DNA of 52,865 nt. Source: Bacteroidales bacterium. Its GTDB lineage: Bacteria > Bacteroidota > Bacteroidia > Bacteroidales > UBA932. The notes beneath the pieces are model-generated. The model did not search any database and was not told where the DNA came from. It worked only from the letters and a program-made list of their open reading frames with translations. Where the stretch lies: NCBI GenBank assembly GCA_015060205.1, contig SUYY01000009.1:1-52865 (forward strand), read 5' to 3'. This document shows, in pieces, positions 36,762-44,622 of the stretch (positions are counted from its first letter, which is position 1; the number at the start of each line of letters is the position of its first letter). The position numbers and the translations under genes were made by a program.

Positions 36762-38246
36762 ATGGCTTTTTCATACTTCCCTCATACGGAAGATGATATA
36801 AGGACCATGCTGGAAAGGATCGGAGTGGGTTCTCTCGAGGAACTCTACTCCGATGTTCCGCAGGATGTCATCTACCGTAAAGAATATGAACTCCCGGATG
36901 CAATGTCCGAGCATGAGGTGCGTCAGTATTTTGACGGACTTGCTTCACAGAACCGGAGGATGACCTGCCTGTGCGGACTTGGCGCATATGACCACTATTG
37001 TCCGGCAGTGATTCCTTACATTATCTCACGTGCTGAATTTCTGACGGCATATACGCCTTATCAGCCGGAGGTTTCTCAAGGAACCCTCAGATATATTTTC
37101 GAGTATCAGTCCATGATTACGGAACTGACAGGAATGGACTGTGCGAACGCTTCGATGTATGACGGCGCTACAGCCGCTGCAGAGGCTGTGATGATGGCAA
37201 TGGCCAGCACGAAGAAGAAGACCCGGGTGCTTCTTTCCGAGGGCCTTCTTCCTCAGGTGACCTCAGTTGTAGAGACATATGCAAAGTTCAACGGCATATC
37301 TCTTTCTTATGTGCCATGTCTTGACGGGTCCACTTCGTACGGTGCTCTGCTTGCAGAACTTGCCGTCGGAGATGTGGCAGGCGTTCTCGTACCCGGTATC
37401 AACAAGTACGGAATCATCGAGGATTTGACAGGCTTTGCCGATGCGGTGCATGCTCAGAAGGGTCTTCTTATCATGTATTCCGACCCTTCTTCCCTCGCTG
37501 TCATCAAGACTCCCGGTGAGTGGGGTGCGGATATAGTGTGCGGAGACGGTCAGAGTCTGGGTGTCCCTCTATGCTTCGGTGGCCCTTATGTGGGTTTCCT
37601 TGCATGCCGTAAGGACTATCTGCGTAAACTTCCGGGAAGAATTGTAGGTGCGACTCGGGATGTGGATGGAAAGAGGGCATATGTCCTGACTCTTCAGGCC
37701 CGTGAGCAGCATATCCGTCGTGAGAAGGCTACCAGCAACATATGCTCGAATCAGTCGCTTATGGCTCTGTATGTCACAGTATATCTGTCGCTTATGGGAC
37801 CTGAGGGACTCAAGAGGGTCAACGACCTGAGTTACGGTGGTGCACATTATCTGCATGACAGACTTCTCGAGACGGGATTGTTCGAAGAGGCTTTTGACAA
37901 GCCGTTCCTCAAGGAGTTTACTCTGAAATCCGTTGTCCCGGCTCCAATACTTCAGGAGGTGCTCTGCAACGAAGGTATATTTGCCTGTGTCGAGGTGGAA
38001 GATTCGCTTGTGAATTTCTGCGTGACTGAAAAACATTCGAAGGAAGATCTGGACAGAGTCATTGATATACTCGGTGAATTCGTGATTTCCAACATCGTCT
38101 CCGACATTTCAAGCGCCTCTTCCGACATTCCGAGTGCCTCTTCTGACCTTCCGAGTGCCTCTTCCGACATTACGAGCGCCTCATCTGTCATTTCGAGCGA
38201 GCGAAGCGAGTCGAGAAATCTATTACCAAAGGAGGACCAGCAATGA
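36762..38246 (+). CDS. gcvPA: Glycine dehydrogenase (decarboxylating) subunit 1, with unusual repeat tail
   Basis: 494 residues, about 45 more than usual for GcvPA. Core features: MAFSYFPHTEDDIRTMLERI, YQPEVSQGTLRYIFEYQSMI, DCANASMYDGATAAAEA and GAHYLHDRL. This non-PLP-Lys half pairs with GcvPB to decarboxylate glycine. The core ends near residue 445 (LGEFVIS). The tail (about 446-494) consists of five near-copies of the heptad SSDIPSA, encoded by 21-base repeats, then VISSERSESRNL from a REP-like palindrome. The gene overlaps gcvPB by 4 bases, and the ribosome site of gcvPB lies within the tail codons. Confidence 0.95.
   Translation: MAFSYFPHTEDDIRTMLERIGVGSLEELYSDVPQDVIYRKEYELPDAMSEHEVRQYFDGLASQNRRMTCLCGLGAYDHYCPAVIPYIISRAEFLTAYTPYQPEVSQGTLRYIFEYQSMITELTGMDCANASMYDGATAAAEAVMMAMASTKKKTRVLLSEGLLPQVTSVVETYAKFNGISLSYVPCLDGSTSYGALLAELAVGDVAGVLVPGINKYGIIEDLTGFADAVHAQKGLLIMYSDPSSLAVIKTPGEWGADIVCGDGQSLGVPLCFGGPYVGFLACRKDYLRKLPGRIVGATRDVDGKRAYVLTLQAREQHIRREKATSNICSNQSLMALYVTVYLSLMGPEGLKRVNDLSYGGAHYLHDRLLETGLFEEAFDKPFLKEFTLKSVVPAPILQEVLCNEGIFACVEVEDSLVNFCVTEKHSKEDLDRVIDILGEFVISNIVSDISSASSDIPSASSDLPSASSDITSASSVISSERSESRNLLPKEDQQ
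38097..38201 (+). repeat. Five 21-base tandem repeats in the gcvPA tail
   Basis: Units start at 38097, 38118, 38139, 38160 and 38181 with consensus TCTTCCGACATTCCGAGTGCC; the fifth diverges and merges into the REP-like element. Each unit codes for seven residues (SSDIPSA type). The period is a multiple of three, so the frame is kept. Confidence 0.9.
38185..38222 (+). repeat. REP-like palindromic element at the gcvPA end
   Basis: Sequence TGTCATTTCGAGCGAGCGAA continuing with GCGAGTCGAGAAATC: arms ATTTCGA and TCGAGAAAT with a GCG-rich centre, the general form of the GTCATTTCGAGCGAAGTCGAGAAAT repeat seen in many Bacteroidetes genomes as I recall it. A variant with complementary arm changes is in metH (12425-12452). 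Confidence 0.7.
38230..38235 (+). promoter_or_regulatory. gcvPB: Strong Shine-Dalgarno site of gcvPB
   Basis: AGGAGG seven bases before the gcvPB ATG at 38243. Strong sites of this kind are uncommon in this group, and most genes of the window lack one. It confirms the gcvPB start and overlaps the last codons of gcvPA. Confidence 0.75.
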
Positions 38247-39706
38247 AATACTACGATAAACTGATATTCGACCTTTCCCGCGATGGCAGACAGGGATATT
38301 CCCTTCCATCATATAGGTGGGAGTCATCCTCCAAGGACATTCCTTCTGGTCTGTCCCGTCAGAAGGCACCTGCGCTCCCTCAGGTAAGCGAACTTGATGT
38401 GGTACGCCATTATACGAATCTTTCCCAGATGAATTTCGGTGTCGATTCCGGATTCTATCCTCTGGGAAGTTGTACAATGAAGTACAATCCGAAGATCAAT
38501 GAGGAAATCGCTTCCCATCCTGGATTCAGCGGACTTCATCCTATGCAGCCTGCATGTACCGTACAGGGTGCCCTGCGTGTATATAAGGAACTTTCAGAAG
38601 CGCTTTCCGCAATTACAGGAATGGCTCGGTTCACACTTAATCCTTTTGCTGGAGCGCATGGTGAACTGACAGGTCTCATGGTGATACGTCAGTATCATAT
38701 GTCCCGAGGAGACATCGCCAGAACCCGTATCATTGTTCCTGACAGTGCACATGGAACCAATCCTGCTTCTGCGGCCGTATGCGGACTGGAGATTGTCCAG
38801 GTTAAATCAAAAGAGAACGGACTGGTGGATGTGGAGGACCTCAAACCTCTTCTGGACGAGACAATCGCGGGTATCATGATGACCAATCCCAACACTCTCG
38901 GACTTTTTGAAAAGGACATAAAGGAAATTGCTTCTCTGGTGCATGAGTGCGGCGGTCTTCTCTACTATGACGGAGCGAACATGAATCCTCTTCTGGGAGT
39001 TGTCCGTCCGGGAGATATGGGATTCGATGTGATGCATCTGAATCTCCACAAGACATTCTCGACTCCTCATGGAGGAGGTGGCCCTGGTGCAGGTCCTGTC
39101 GGAGTAGCGGCTCATCTGGCCTCTTGTCTTCCGGTTCCTCGCGTCAGTGAGGATGAAGACGGAACACTTTATCTGGACGGATGTGATGATGCATGCGGAA
39201 TGATTTCCGGTTTTATGGGAAATTTCGGAGTGCTTCTCAGGGCTTATGCATATATTCTCATGCTTGGCCGTCAGAATGTGCGTATGGCCGGTCCATTGTC
39301 TGTTCTTGGTGCGAACTATATCAAGGAATCCCTCAAGGATTGCTTTGAACTTCCGATTCCCGGCATATGTAAGCATGAATTTGTCTTCGACGGACTCAGG
39401 GACAAGTCAACGGACGTCACTACACTTGATGTGGCAAAGAGGCTTCTGGATTATGGATTCCATGCTCCTACAATATATTTCCCACTTCTTTTCCATCAGG
39501 CCATAATGATTGAACCTACCGAAACGGAATCAAAGGAGACTCTTGACGGCTTCATAGATATAATGAAGAAGATTGCTGCAGAGGCCCTCGAGGACCCTCA
39601 GTCGCTCAAGACTGCTCCACACACGACTCCGGTCAGACGCCTGGATGAGACAACCGCTGCGCGTCAGCCTGTTCTCCGCTACAAGGATATGTCGGATATT
39701 TCATGA
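38243..39706 (+). CDS. gcvPB: Glycine dehydrogenase (decarboxylating) subunit 2
   Basis: 487 residues, the normal size. PLP attachment in MHLNLHKTFSTPHGGGGPG (Lys270). Other family segments: FYPLGSCTMKYNPKINE, NPFAGAHGELTG, VPDSAHGTNPASA and YYDGANMNPLLG. Together with GcvPA it forms the P protein, which decarboxylates glycine and loads the lipoyl arm of GcvH. Start codon overlaps gcvPA stop (ATGA). Confidence 0.98.
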   Translation: MKYYDKLIFDLSRDGRQGYSLPSYRWESSSKDIPSGLSRQKAPALPQVSELDVVRHYTNLSQMNFGVDSGFYPLGSCTMKYNPKINEEIASHPGFSGLHPMQPACTVQGALRVYKELSEALSAITGMARFTLNPFAGAHGELTGLMVIRQYHMSRGDIARTRIIVPDSAHGTNPASAAVCGLEIVQVKSKENGLVDVEDLKPLLDETIAGIMMTNPNTLGLFEKDIKEIASLVHECGGLLYYDGANMNPLLGVVRPGDMGFDVMHLNLHKTFSTPHGGGGPGAGPVGVAAHLASCLPVPRVSEDEDGTLYLDGCDDACGMISGFMGNFGVLLRAYAYILMLGRQNVRMAGPLSVLGANYIKESLKDCFELPIPGICKHEFVFDGLRDKSTDVTTLDVAKRLLDYGFHAPTIYFPLLFHQAIMIEPTETESKETLDGFIDIMKKIAAEALEDPQSLKTAPHTTPVRRLDETTAARQPVLRYKDMSDIS

Positions 39707-39723
39707 TATAATTACCTTTATTT

Positions 39724-41133
39724 ATGAAGATCATTATCATAGGTGCCGGTCCAGGTGGATATGAGACCGCATTGCTGGCGGCTAAGAGGGGCGTCGAAGT
39801 CGTGCTTGTGGAGTCAGGACAACTTGGAGGAACCTGTCTGAACGAAGGATGTATCCCCACTAAGTCATTCTGCAAGAATGCCGAAGTGCTTGACGGGCTT
39901 CGTGAAGCGGAACAGTTCGGAGTTAAAGGTCTTTCCTACGACTTTGATTTCGGTGCTGTCCGTCAGCGGAAGGATGAGATTGTCCGTCAACTCCGTGGTG
40001 GTGTCGAGACATTGCTCTCTCACAGACTGATCACTCTTGTGCGAGGTAGAGCATCCTTCGTTGATTCCCACACCGTGACAGTCACCCCGGACCTGTCTGC
40101 TGACATTGCCGGTAACGATGAGACCGGGCAATCTGCAACCTACACCGCAGACTATATCATCATAGCGACCGGTTCCGTCTCTGCATCCCTTCCTATTCCG
40201 GGAGCAGAACTTCCTGGAGTGCTCACTTCGAAGGAAATACTTGATATAGAGGAAGTTCCTCAGCGTCTTTGCGTCATCGGAGGTGGCGTTATCGGACTTG
40301 AGTTCGCCTCAATATTCCGGAGTTTCTCAAGTGAGGTCACAGTGGTGGAATACTGCAAGGATATTCTGCCTCGTTTCGATACGGATCTTGCCAAACGTCT
40401 CAAGCAGAGTCTTGGCAGACGTGGAATAGAGATATTTACCCAGTCTCAGGTACTGTCGATAGTTTCTGACTGCGATGGTGCACTGACTGTCACTTTCTCC
40501 CGCAAAGGTAAAGAGGAGACGGTCGTTGCCGACAAGGTGCTGATGGCAGTAGGACGACGTCCGGCAGTATCCTCACTGAATCTCTCAGAAATCGGTATCG
40601 AGCATTCTCCCAAAGGAATTGTCGTAAATGATTCGATGCAGACCAATATTCCTCATATTTATGCAATTGGGGATATCAACGGCAAGATGATGCTCGCTCA
40701 TGCCGCTACCTTCCAGGGCATCGTGGCGCTGGACCATATCATGGGAATATCAGACGATATAGACCTTTCAGTCATGCCTGCTGCAGTATTCACGTCTCCA
40801 GAGGCGGCCTCTGTCGGAATGACTGAGGATGAATGCAAGGACAAGGGAATTCCTGTCAGAAGTCTCAAGTCTTTTTTCCGAGCGAACGGAAAGGCGGTTG
40901 CGATGGGGGAGACTGACGGATTCTGCAAGGTGGTAGTTGCTGGTGACAATGTAGCACAGCCTTTGAAACCGGGGCAGATACTCGGATGTCATCTCTATGG
41001 TCCTCATGCTTCCGATATCATTCAGGAAATGACGGTCCTTATAAGCAGGAAAGCCTCACTTGACGATTTGAGGAGCATAATCCATGCACACCCAACTCTT
41101 TCCGAGGTCCTGCAGTCTGCTGCACACCAATAA
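39724..41133 (+). CDS. lpdA: Dihydrolipoamide dehydrogenase (L protein)
   Basis: 469 residues. FAD-binding GAGPGGYETALLAAKRG at the N-terminus, redox disulfide GGTCLNEGCIPTKS (Cys38, Cys43), NAD-binding VIGGGVIGLEFAS, second FAD motif IPHIYAIGDINGKMMLAHAA and catalytic IHAHPTLSEVL (His-Glu pair) near the end. It reoxidises the dihydrolipoyl arm of GcvH with NAD. The gene is the last of the operon, 17 bases after gcvPB and followed by a strong terminator. Its place makes a dedicated glycine-cleavage L protein likely. Confidence 0.97.
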   Translation: MKIIIIGAGPGGYETALLAAKRGVEVVLVESGQLGGTCLNEGCIPTKSFCKNAEVLDGLREAEQFGVKGLSYDFDFGAVRQRKDEIVRQLRGGVETLLSHRLITLVRGRASFVDSHTVTVTPDLSADIAGNDETGQSATYTADYIIIATGSVSASLPIPGAELPGVLTSKEILDIEEVPQRLCVIGGGVIGLEFASIFRSFSSEVTVVEYCKDILPRFDTDLAKRLKQSLGRRGIEIFTQSQVLSIVSDCDGALTVTFSRKGKEETVVADKVLMAVGRRPAVSSLNLSEIGIEHSPKGIVVNDSMQTNIPHIYAIGDINGKMMLAHAATFQGIVALDHIMGISDDIDLSVMPAAVFTSPEAASVGMTEDECKDKGIPVRSLKSFFRANGKAVAMGETDGFCKVVVAGDNVAQPLKPGQILGCHLYGPHASDIIQEMTVLISRKASLDDLRSIIHAHPTLSEVLQSAAHQ

Positions 41134-41152
41134 CCTATGCTCATATACAATA

Positions 41153-41196
41153 AGGTCAGACAGCCTTCTTTTCAGAACTGTCTGACCTCATTTTTT
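41153..41196 (+). terminator. Terminator of the glycine-cleavage operon, possibly bidirectional
   Basis: Perfect 11-base stem AGGTCAGACAG / CTGTCTGACCT with a 14-base loop, followed by CATTTTTTC on the plus strand. On the minus strand it overlaps the last codons of the small open frame at 41156-41260. Confidence 0.85.
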
Positions 41197-41260
41197 CACC
41201 GCTTATGTAACTCAGAATCTCAACGCTGAGAAATACGAAGATTATAACACCTATCCACAT
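41156..41260 (-). CDS. Possible 34-residue single-span membrane peptide
   Basis: Read from the minus strand: MWIGVIIFVFLSVEILSYIS followed by GEKMRSDSSEKKAV and TGA. One hydrophobic helix of about 18 residues is followed by a short charged tail, the usual form of small inner-membrane peptides. Supporting signs are an AGGAGG site 5 bases before the ATG (41266-41271) and a TATCTTTG promoter box at 41285-41292. It lies 45 bases behind the NYN gene, in a gap otherwise without genes. I recognise no family (it does not look like KdpF). Length is small enough that chance cannot be excluded, but the three signals together are unlikely. Confidence 0.5.
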   Translation of the reverse strand: MWIGVIIFVFLSVEILSYISGEKMRSDSSEKKAV

Positions 41261-41262
41261 GA

Positions 41263-41292
41263 TTACCTCCTTTTTTTATGGAGGCAAAGATA
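41263..41292 (-). promoter_or_regulatory. Promoter box and ribosome site of the 34-residue frame, within an inverted repeat
   Basis: Minus strand TATCTTTG (41292-41285), then TTGCCTCC and GGAGGTAA (41287-41280 and 41270-41263) as complementary 8-base arms around a 9-base A-rich loop. The second arm contains the Shine-Dalgarno sequence; the first overlaps the promoter box, so the repeat may act as a DNA operator as well as, or instead of, an RNA hairpin. Confidence 0.5.
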
Positions 41293-41305
41293 TGGAGTGT
41301 TTGTG

Positions 41306-41911
41306 CTAAATTGAAGCACATCTGGTGGTGGTTGCGTTGAAGACCGATTTATTTTCCGAAGTGATCGTGTTCATGTCGAAATGGGTACATACCTCCTCGC
41401 TCAGGAATCTTGAAGTGGAGTCAGTACCGGCTGGGTCCCATGTGAGCAGTATCACATGAGTCTTCAATGCCTTGAGTTTTCTTGCAAGCATCTCATGGTC
41501 AGCATCTCCGCTTATCAGAACGACATAGTCGAATTTGCGGAACAATGTAAGTTCATAGGTGTCAAGTGCAAACCATGTGTCTACACCTTTTTCTATGACT
41601 CCGCCCTTAGGATTAGTCCTGAGGTGCTTGTAGTGGAAAATCACATCGTTTTCTATGAGGGTGTCCTCGAACTTCCTTTCTTCATAAAGAATATCCCTCT
41701 TGCGTGCATCTTCCGCGCGGTATCTTCCCCTGTAGTAATGGCACTCCGTTATATACAGATGCCTTACGTCAATGCCTTCTGAAGATGCTGTTCTTGTCCG
41801 TATGAACGACAGAAGCCCCTTGAGGTTGACTCTGGTACCGTCTGAGAATCCTTCATTGATCTTTGCATAATATCCTCCGTCAATGAATACTCCAATAGAT
41901 CTGTTTTCCAT
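41306..41911 (-). CDS. NYN-domain protein (LabA-like, PIN-fold nuclease family)
   Basis: 201 residues. Conserved acidic residues of the NYN/PIN fold: SIGVFIDGGYY (first Asp), EKGVDTWFALDTYE (middle Asp) and VVLISGDADHEMLARKLK (terminal Asp pair). Such domains bind a metal and are thought to cut RNA; the target is unknown. A Ser/Thr-rich tail (about 170-201) is not part of the fold. It follows the S46 peptidase by 4 bases in the dnaN-led cluster. Confidence 0.85.
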   Translation of the reverse strand: MENRSIGVFIDGGYYAKINEGFSDGTRVNLKGLLSFIRTRTASSEGIDVRHLYITECHYYRGRYRAEDARKRDILYEERKFEDTLIENDVIFHYKHLRTNPKGGVIEKGVDTWFALDTYELTLFRKFDYVVLISGDADHEMLARKLKALKTHVILLTWDPAGTDSTSRFLSEEVCTHFDMNTITSENKSVFNATTTRCASI

Positions 41912-41915
41912 TTGT

Positions 41916-44039
41916 CTATCTGTTTATTGTCATTTCTTCAATAAGATGCCCTGCACCAGCCACCTTGTCGATTGTGAAAAGGACATACCTGATGTCAAGG
42001 GCGATGTTCCTGCAGATTTCAGGATCGAATACCAGGTCGCTCATTGTTCCTTCCCACACTCTGTCGAAGTTGATTCCAATCAGTTCACCGTCTGCATTGA
42101 TGACAGGACTTCCGGAGTTTCCACCCGTAGTGTGGTTAGTCGCGATGAAACATACAGGCACCTGACCTTCGGAGTCAGTCCACTGACCGAAATCTCCCGA
42201 TGCATAGATGTCCCTTAGCCTTTGAGGTATGTTGTAGTCGAATATTTCAGGATTGTCCTTTTGCATTATTCCCTTCATTGTGGAATAATGTCTGTAATAT
42301 ACTGCATCTGCAGGGGAATATCCCTTTACGTGTCCGTAGGCTACCCTGAGTGTAAGGTTTGCATCAGGATAGAAATCCTTCGCGATCCTCTGGGTGCGTG
42401 AGTACACCATCTGTCCCCTCATGTAGTCGCGGTTTGCAAGTTGAATCTCGCTGTTGAGTCTCTGCAGATGAGGGTGCATATCGTCTACATACCATTTTAC
42501 AAATTCATTGAAGAATACGACAGCGGGATCCTTCATCACCTTTTTCCTGTCTTTCGCATTCAGGGAACCGACCTTTCCTTCATCAGTGAAGATCGTCTTT
42601 CCGAACATATGCTCAGCCCAGGCGTCGCTGGTTCCGAATTTTCGCATCTGCTTCCTGAAATAATCCGGTTTGAACTCTTCAGGGACATTTCTGTCATATT
42701 CCCTCATCAGGACGGCGAAGCATTCCTTGTCTATCGGCATATGATAATCCTTGAAGAATTTACCTGACTGTACAGATGCCTCTTCCTTATCGAAGCCATC
42801 ATCCTTGAACAGTCTTGCCATTTTCATTGCGAAATTGGCTACTTCTATGCTCCTGACGGTCTCATTGTAATAGTCGTATGCAAATGAATACGGCTCGAGG
42901 GCTTTATACAGGCTGTCCAGACGCTCTGTTACTCCATCGAATTCTCCTCCCTCGGCCCATCTTGCGAAGTCCTTTTCAAATGCCTGCTTCGCTTCAACAG
43001 CCTTCATCTTCCTGAGTCCCTTGACTTCTCCCTGCCATTTCTTCCAGGAATTGGCCACTCCCGCATGCTTGGATGAGTACTGGATACGCACTTTCTGACT
43101 CTGTGCCTGATGTCTGCTCATTATCTCCAGACGAAGCGTCCTGAGGGCAATCTTGTGAGGATCTGAAATCTCTTCGATATATCTGACTGCCTCAGAATGG
43201 ATATATTCCTGTGTCCTTCCGGGGAATCCGTAGATGAATGTGAAATCACCCTCGTTTACTCCCTTGGCAGAAATGGTGAAATATCTCTTTGGTCTGTAAG
43301 GTACGTTATCTGCTGAATATTCTGCAGGATTGTTGTCCTTTCCGGCATATATTCGGAAAATCGAGAAGTCTCCCGTATGGCGTGGCCACATCCAGTTGTC
43401 GGTGTCGCCGCCGAACTTGCCGATTGATGAAGGAGGTGCACCCACCAGACGTATGTCCGAATATTCGCGATATACGAAGAGGAAGTACTGGTTTCCATAA
43501 TAGAGGGCTTCAACACTGGCCCTTAGACCCTTGCCGCCGGAAATGGCTTCCTTGATCAGTGCAGATGAGTTTTTCTGTACGATTTCACTTCTCTGCTCTT
43601 CGCTCATCTGAGGATCATAACCTTTAAGGATGATTTCTGTAACGTCTTCCATCCTGTCAAGAAAACTTACTGTCAGTCCTTCGTTGGGAAGTTCCTCCGA
43701 GCGGTTCATCGCCCAGAATCCGTCGCGCAGGTAGTCGTGTTCCACGCTGCTGTGTTTCTGGATCTGGCTGTAGCCGCAGTGGTGGTTTGTCAGCAGAAGT
43801 CCCTCCGGAGAAATCAGTTCACCTGTACATCCTCGTCCGAACAATACCACGGCATCCTTGAGAGATGCTTCATTTATATCATATATGTCATCTGCAGACA
43901 GACGGAATCCTTTTTCCTGCATGTCGCTGATCCTCTGGCTTATAAGTGAAGGAAGCCACATTCCTTCGTCAGCATTCGCATTGATACCTGACAGCAGGAC
44001 CATGATGCAGATTATGGCGCTCTTTATGTTCTTTTTCAT
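41916..44039 (-). CDS. S46-family dipeptidyl-peptidase, DPP11 type (Asp/Glu-specific)
   Basis: 707 residues with a signal peptide (MKKNIKSAIICIMVLLSGIN). The trypsin-like N-terminal part has LLTNHHCGY (catalytic His 86/87), and the catalytic Ser642 is in TTGGNSGSPVIN, with the family's helical insert between. In Porphyromonas gingivalis DPP11 an Arg 18 residues after the catalytic Ser reads acidic P1 side chains, whereas DPP7 has Gly there. Here INFDRVWEG puts Arg660 exactly 18 after Ser642, so DPP11-like specificity is predicted. It releases dipeptides in the periplasm. Its start overlaps the stop of the preceding gene by one base. Confidence 0.93.
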   Translation of the reverse strand: MKKNIKSAIICIMVLLSGINANADEGMWLPSLISQRISDMQEKGFRLSADDIYDINEASLKDAVVLFGRGCTGELISPEGLLLTNHHCGYSQIQKHSSVEHDYLRDGFWAMNRSEELPNEGLTVSFLDRMEDVTEIILKGYDPQMSEEQRSEIVQKNSSALIKEAISGGKGLRASVEALYYGNQYFLFVYREYSDIRLVGAPPSSIGKFGGDTDNWMWPRHTGDFSIFRIYAGKDNNPAEYSADNVPYRPKRYFTISAKGVNEGDFTFIYGFPGRTQEYIHSEAVRYIEEISDPHKIALRTLRLEIMSRHQAQSQKVRIQYSSKHAGVANSWKKWQGEVKGLRKMKAVEAKQAFEKDFARWAEGGEFDGVTERLDSLYKALEPYSFAYDYYNETVRSIEVANFAMKMARLFKDDGFDKEEASVQSGKFFKDYHMPIDKECFAVLMREYDRNVPEEFKPDYFRKQMRKFGTSDAWAEHMFGKTIFTDEGKVGSLNAKDRKKVMKDPAVVFFNEFVKWYVDDMHPHLQRLNSEIQLANRDYMRGQMVYSRTQRIAKDFYPDANLTLRVAYGHVKGYSPADAVYYRHYSTMKGIMQKDNPEIFDYNIPQRLRDIYASGDFGQWTDSEGQVPVCFIATNHTTGGNSGSPVINADGELIGINFDRVWEGTMSDLVFDPEICRNIALDIRYVLFTIDKVAGAGHLIEEMTINR

Positions 44040-44587
44040 CAGAATATTATTTTGAAGTCAAAAATGTCGTTCCCGCAGAATGTTCCCTTGACTGAGGTTG
44101 TCTCTCCTCCTGCAGGGATAGTCTGCATATGTGCTGTTTCCACTGCGACAAAGTCACCGATTCTGAGTGATGTCAGACGTGAAGATCCGCATATGGCCTT
44201 CTTAAGCAGATCGGCATATCCGGCAGGTATGGCAGCAAAAGAATCTTCTCCTGTTGTCACGCTGAATACGTTGTCTTCATTTTCAAGCACGACAGGATTA
44301 TATAGCGGCATAGGCAATATGCTTGTATGGTCCACGCATTGCGAATATTCCGTCTCACCTGTCCTGCAGTACATCAGAATGCCGCAGCCTACACCGTCAT
44401 AATACCTTTCCACAAACTTTTCCCCGATGCATTTGCCTGCTTTGGATATCCTTGCAAACACCACCGGAGTCCACATTATTTCATTAACGCACTCGGGAGA
44501 GTAGAAATCTTTGTTTTCCCTCTCCCAAGTCGTATCCGGGCGGCACTGACAAAGGTCACTGCCGTATGGTCTTACTATTATATTCAT
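44039..44587 (-). CDS. FAH-fold protein with lost metal site (probable pseudoenzyme)
   Basis: 182 residues, no signal. I see a shortened fumarylacetoacetate-hydrolase fold: CQCRPDTTW recalls the KPDTA segment, VVFARISKAGKCIGEKFVER and YYDGVGCGILMY recall ELVVRI.K.GK.I...FA..YYDEIGLGIDFTARD, and LRIGDFVAVETAH recalls LKIGDLIYTGTP. The usual metal ligands are not found: the E-x-E pair is replaced by WTPVVF and the Asp of GIDF by GILM. Function is unknown; it could bind rather than cleave a small acid. It is placed between the exonuclease (35-base gap) and the DPP11 gene (one-base overlap). Confidence 0.65.
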   Translation of the reverse strand: MNIIVRPYGSDLCQCRPDTTWERENKDFYSPECVNEIMWTPVVFARISKAGKCIGEKFVERYYDGVGCGILMYCRTGETEYSQCVDHTSILPMPLYNPVVLENEDNVFSVTTGEDSFAAIPAGYADLLKKAICGSSRLTSLRIGDFVAVETAHMQTIPAGGETTSVKGTFCGNDIFDFKIIF

Positions 44588-44622
44588 ATATGTCTGGTTC
44601 TACCCGTATTCCCGGGTGACAT

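Noticed and set aside
38097..38222. CRISPR-like tandem array
   Set aside because: Units are directly adjacent 21-mers without spacers, in frame with gcvPA, and no cas genes are near.
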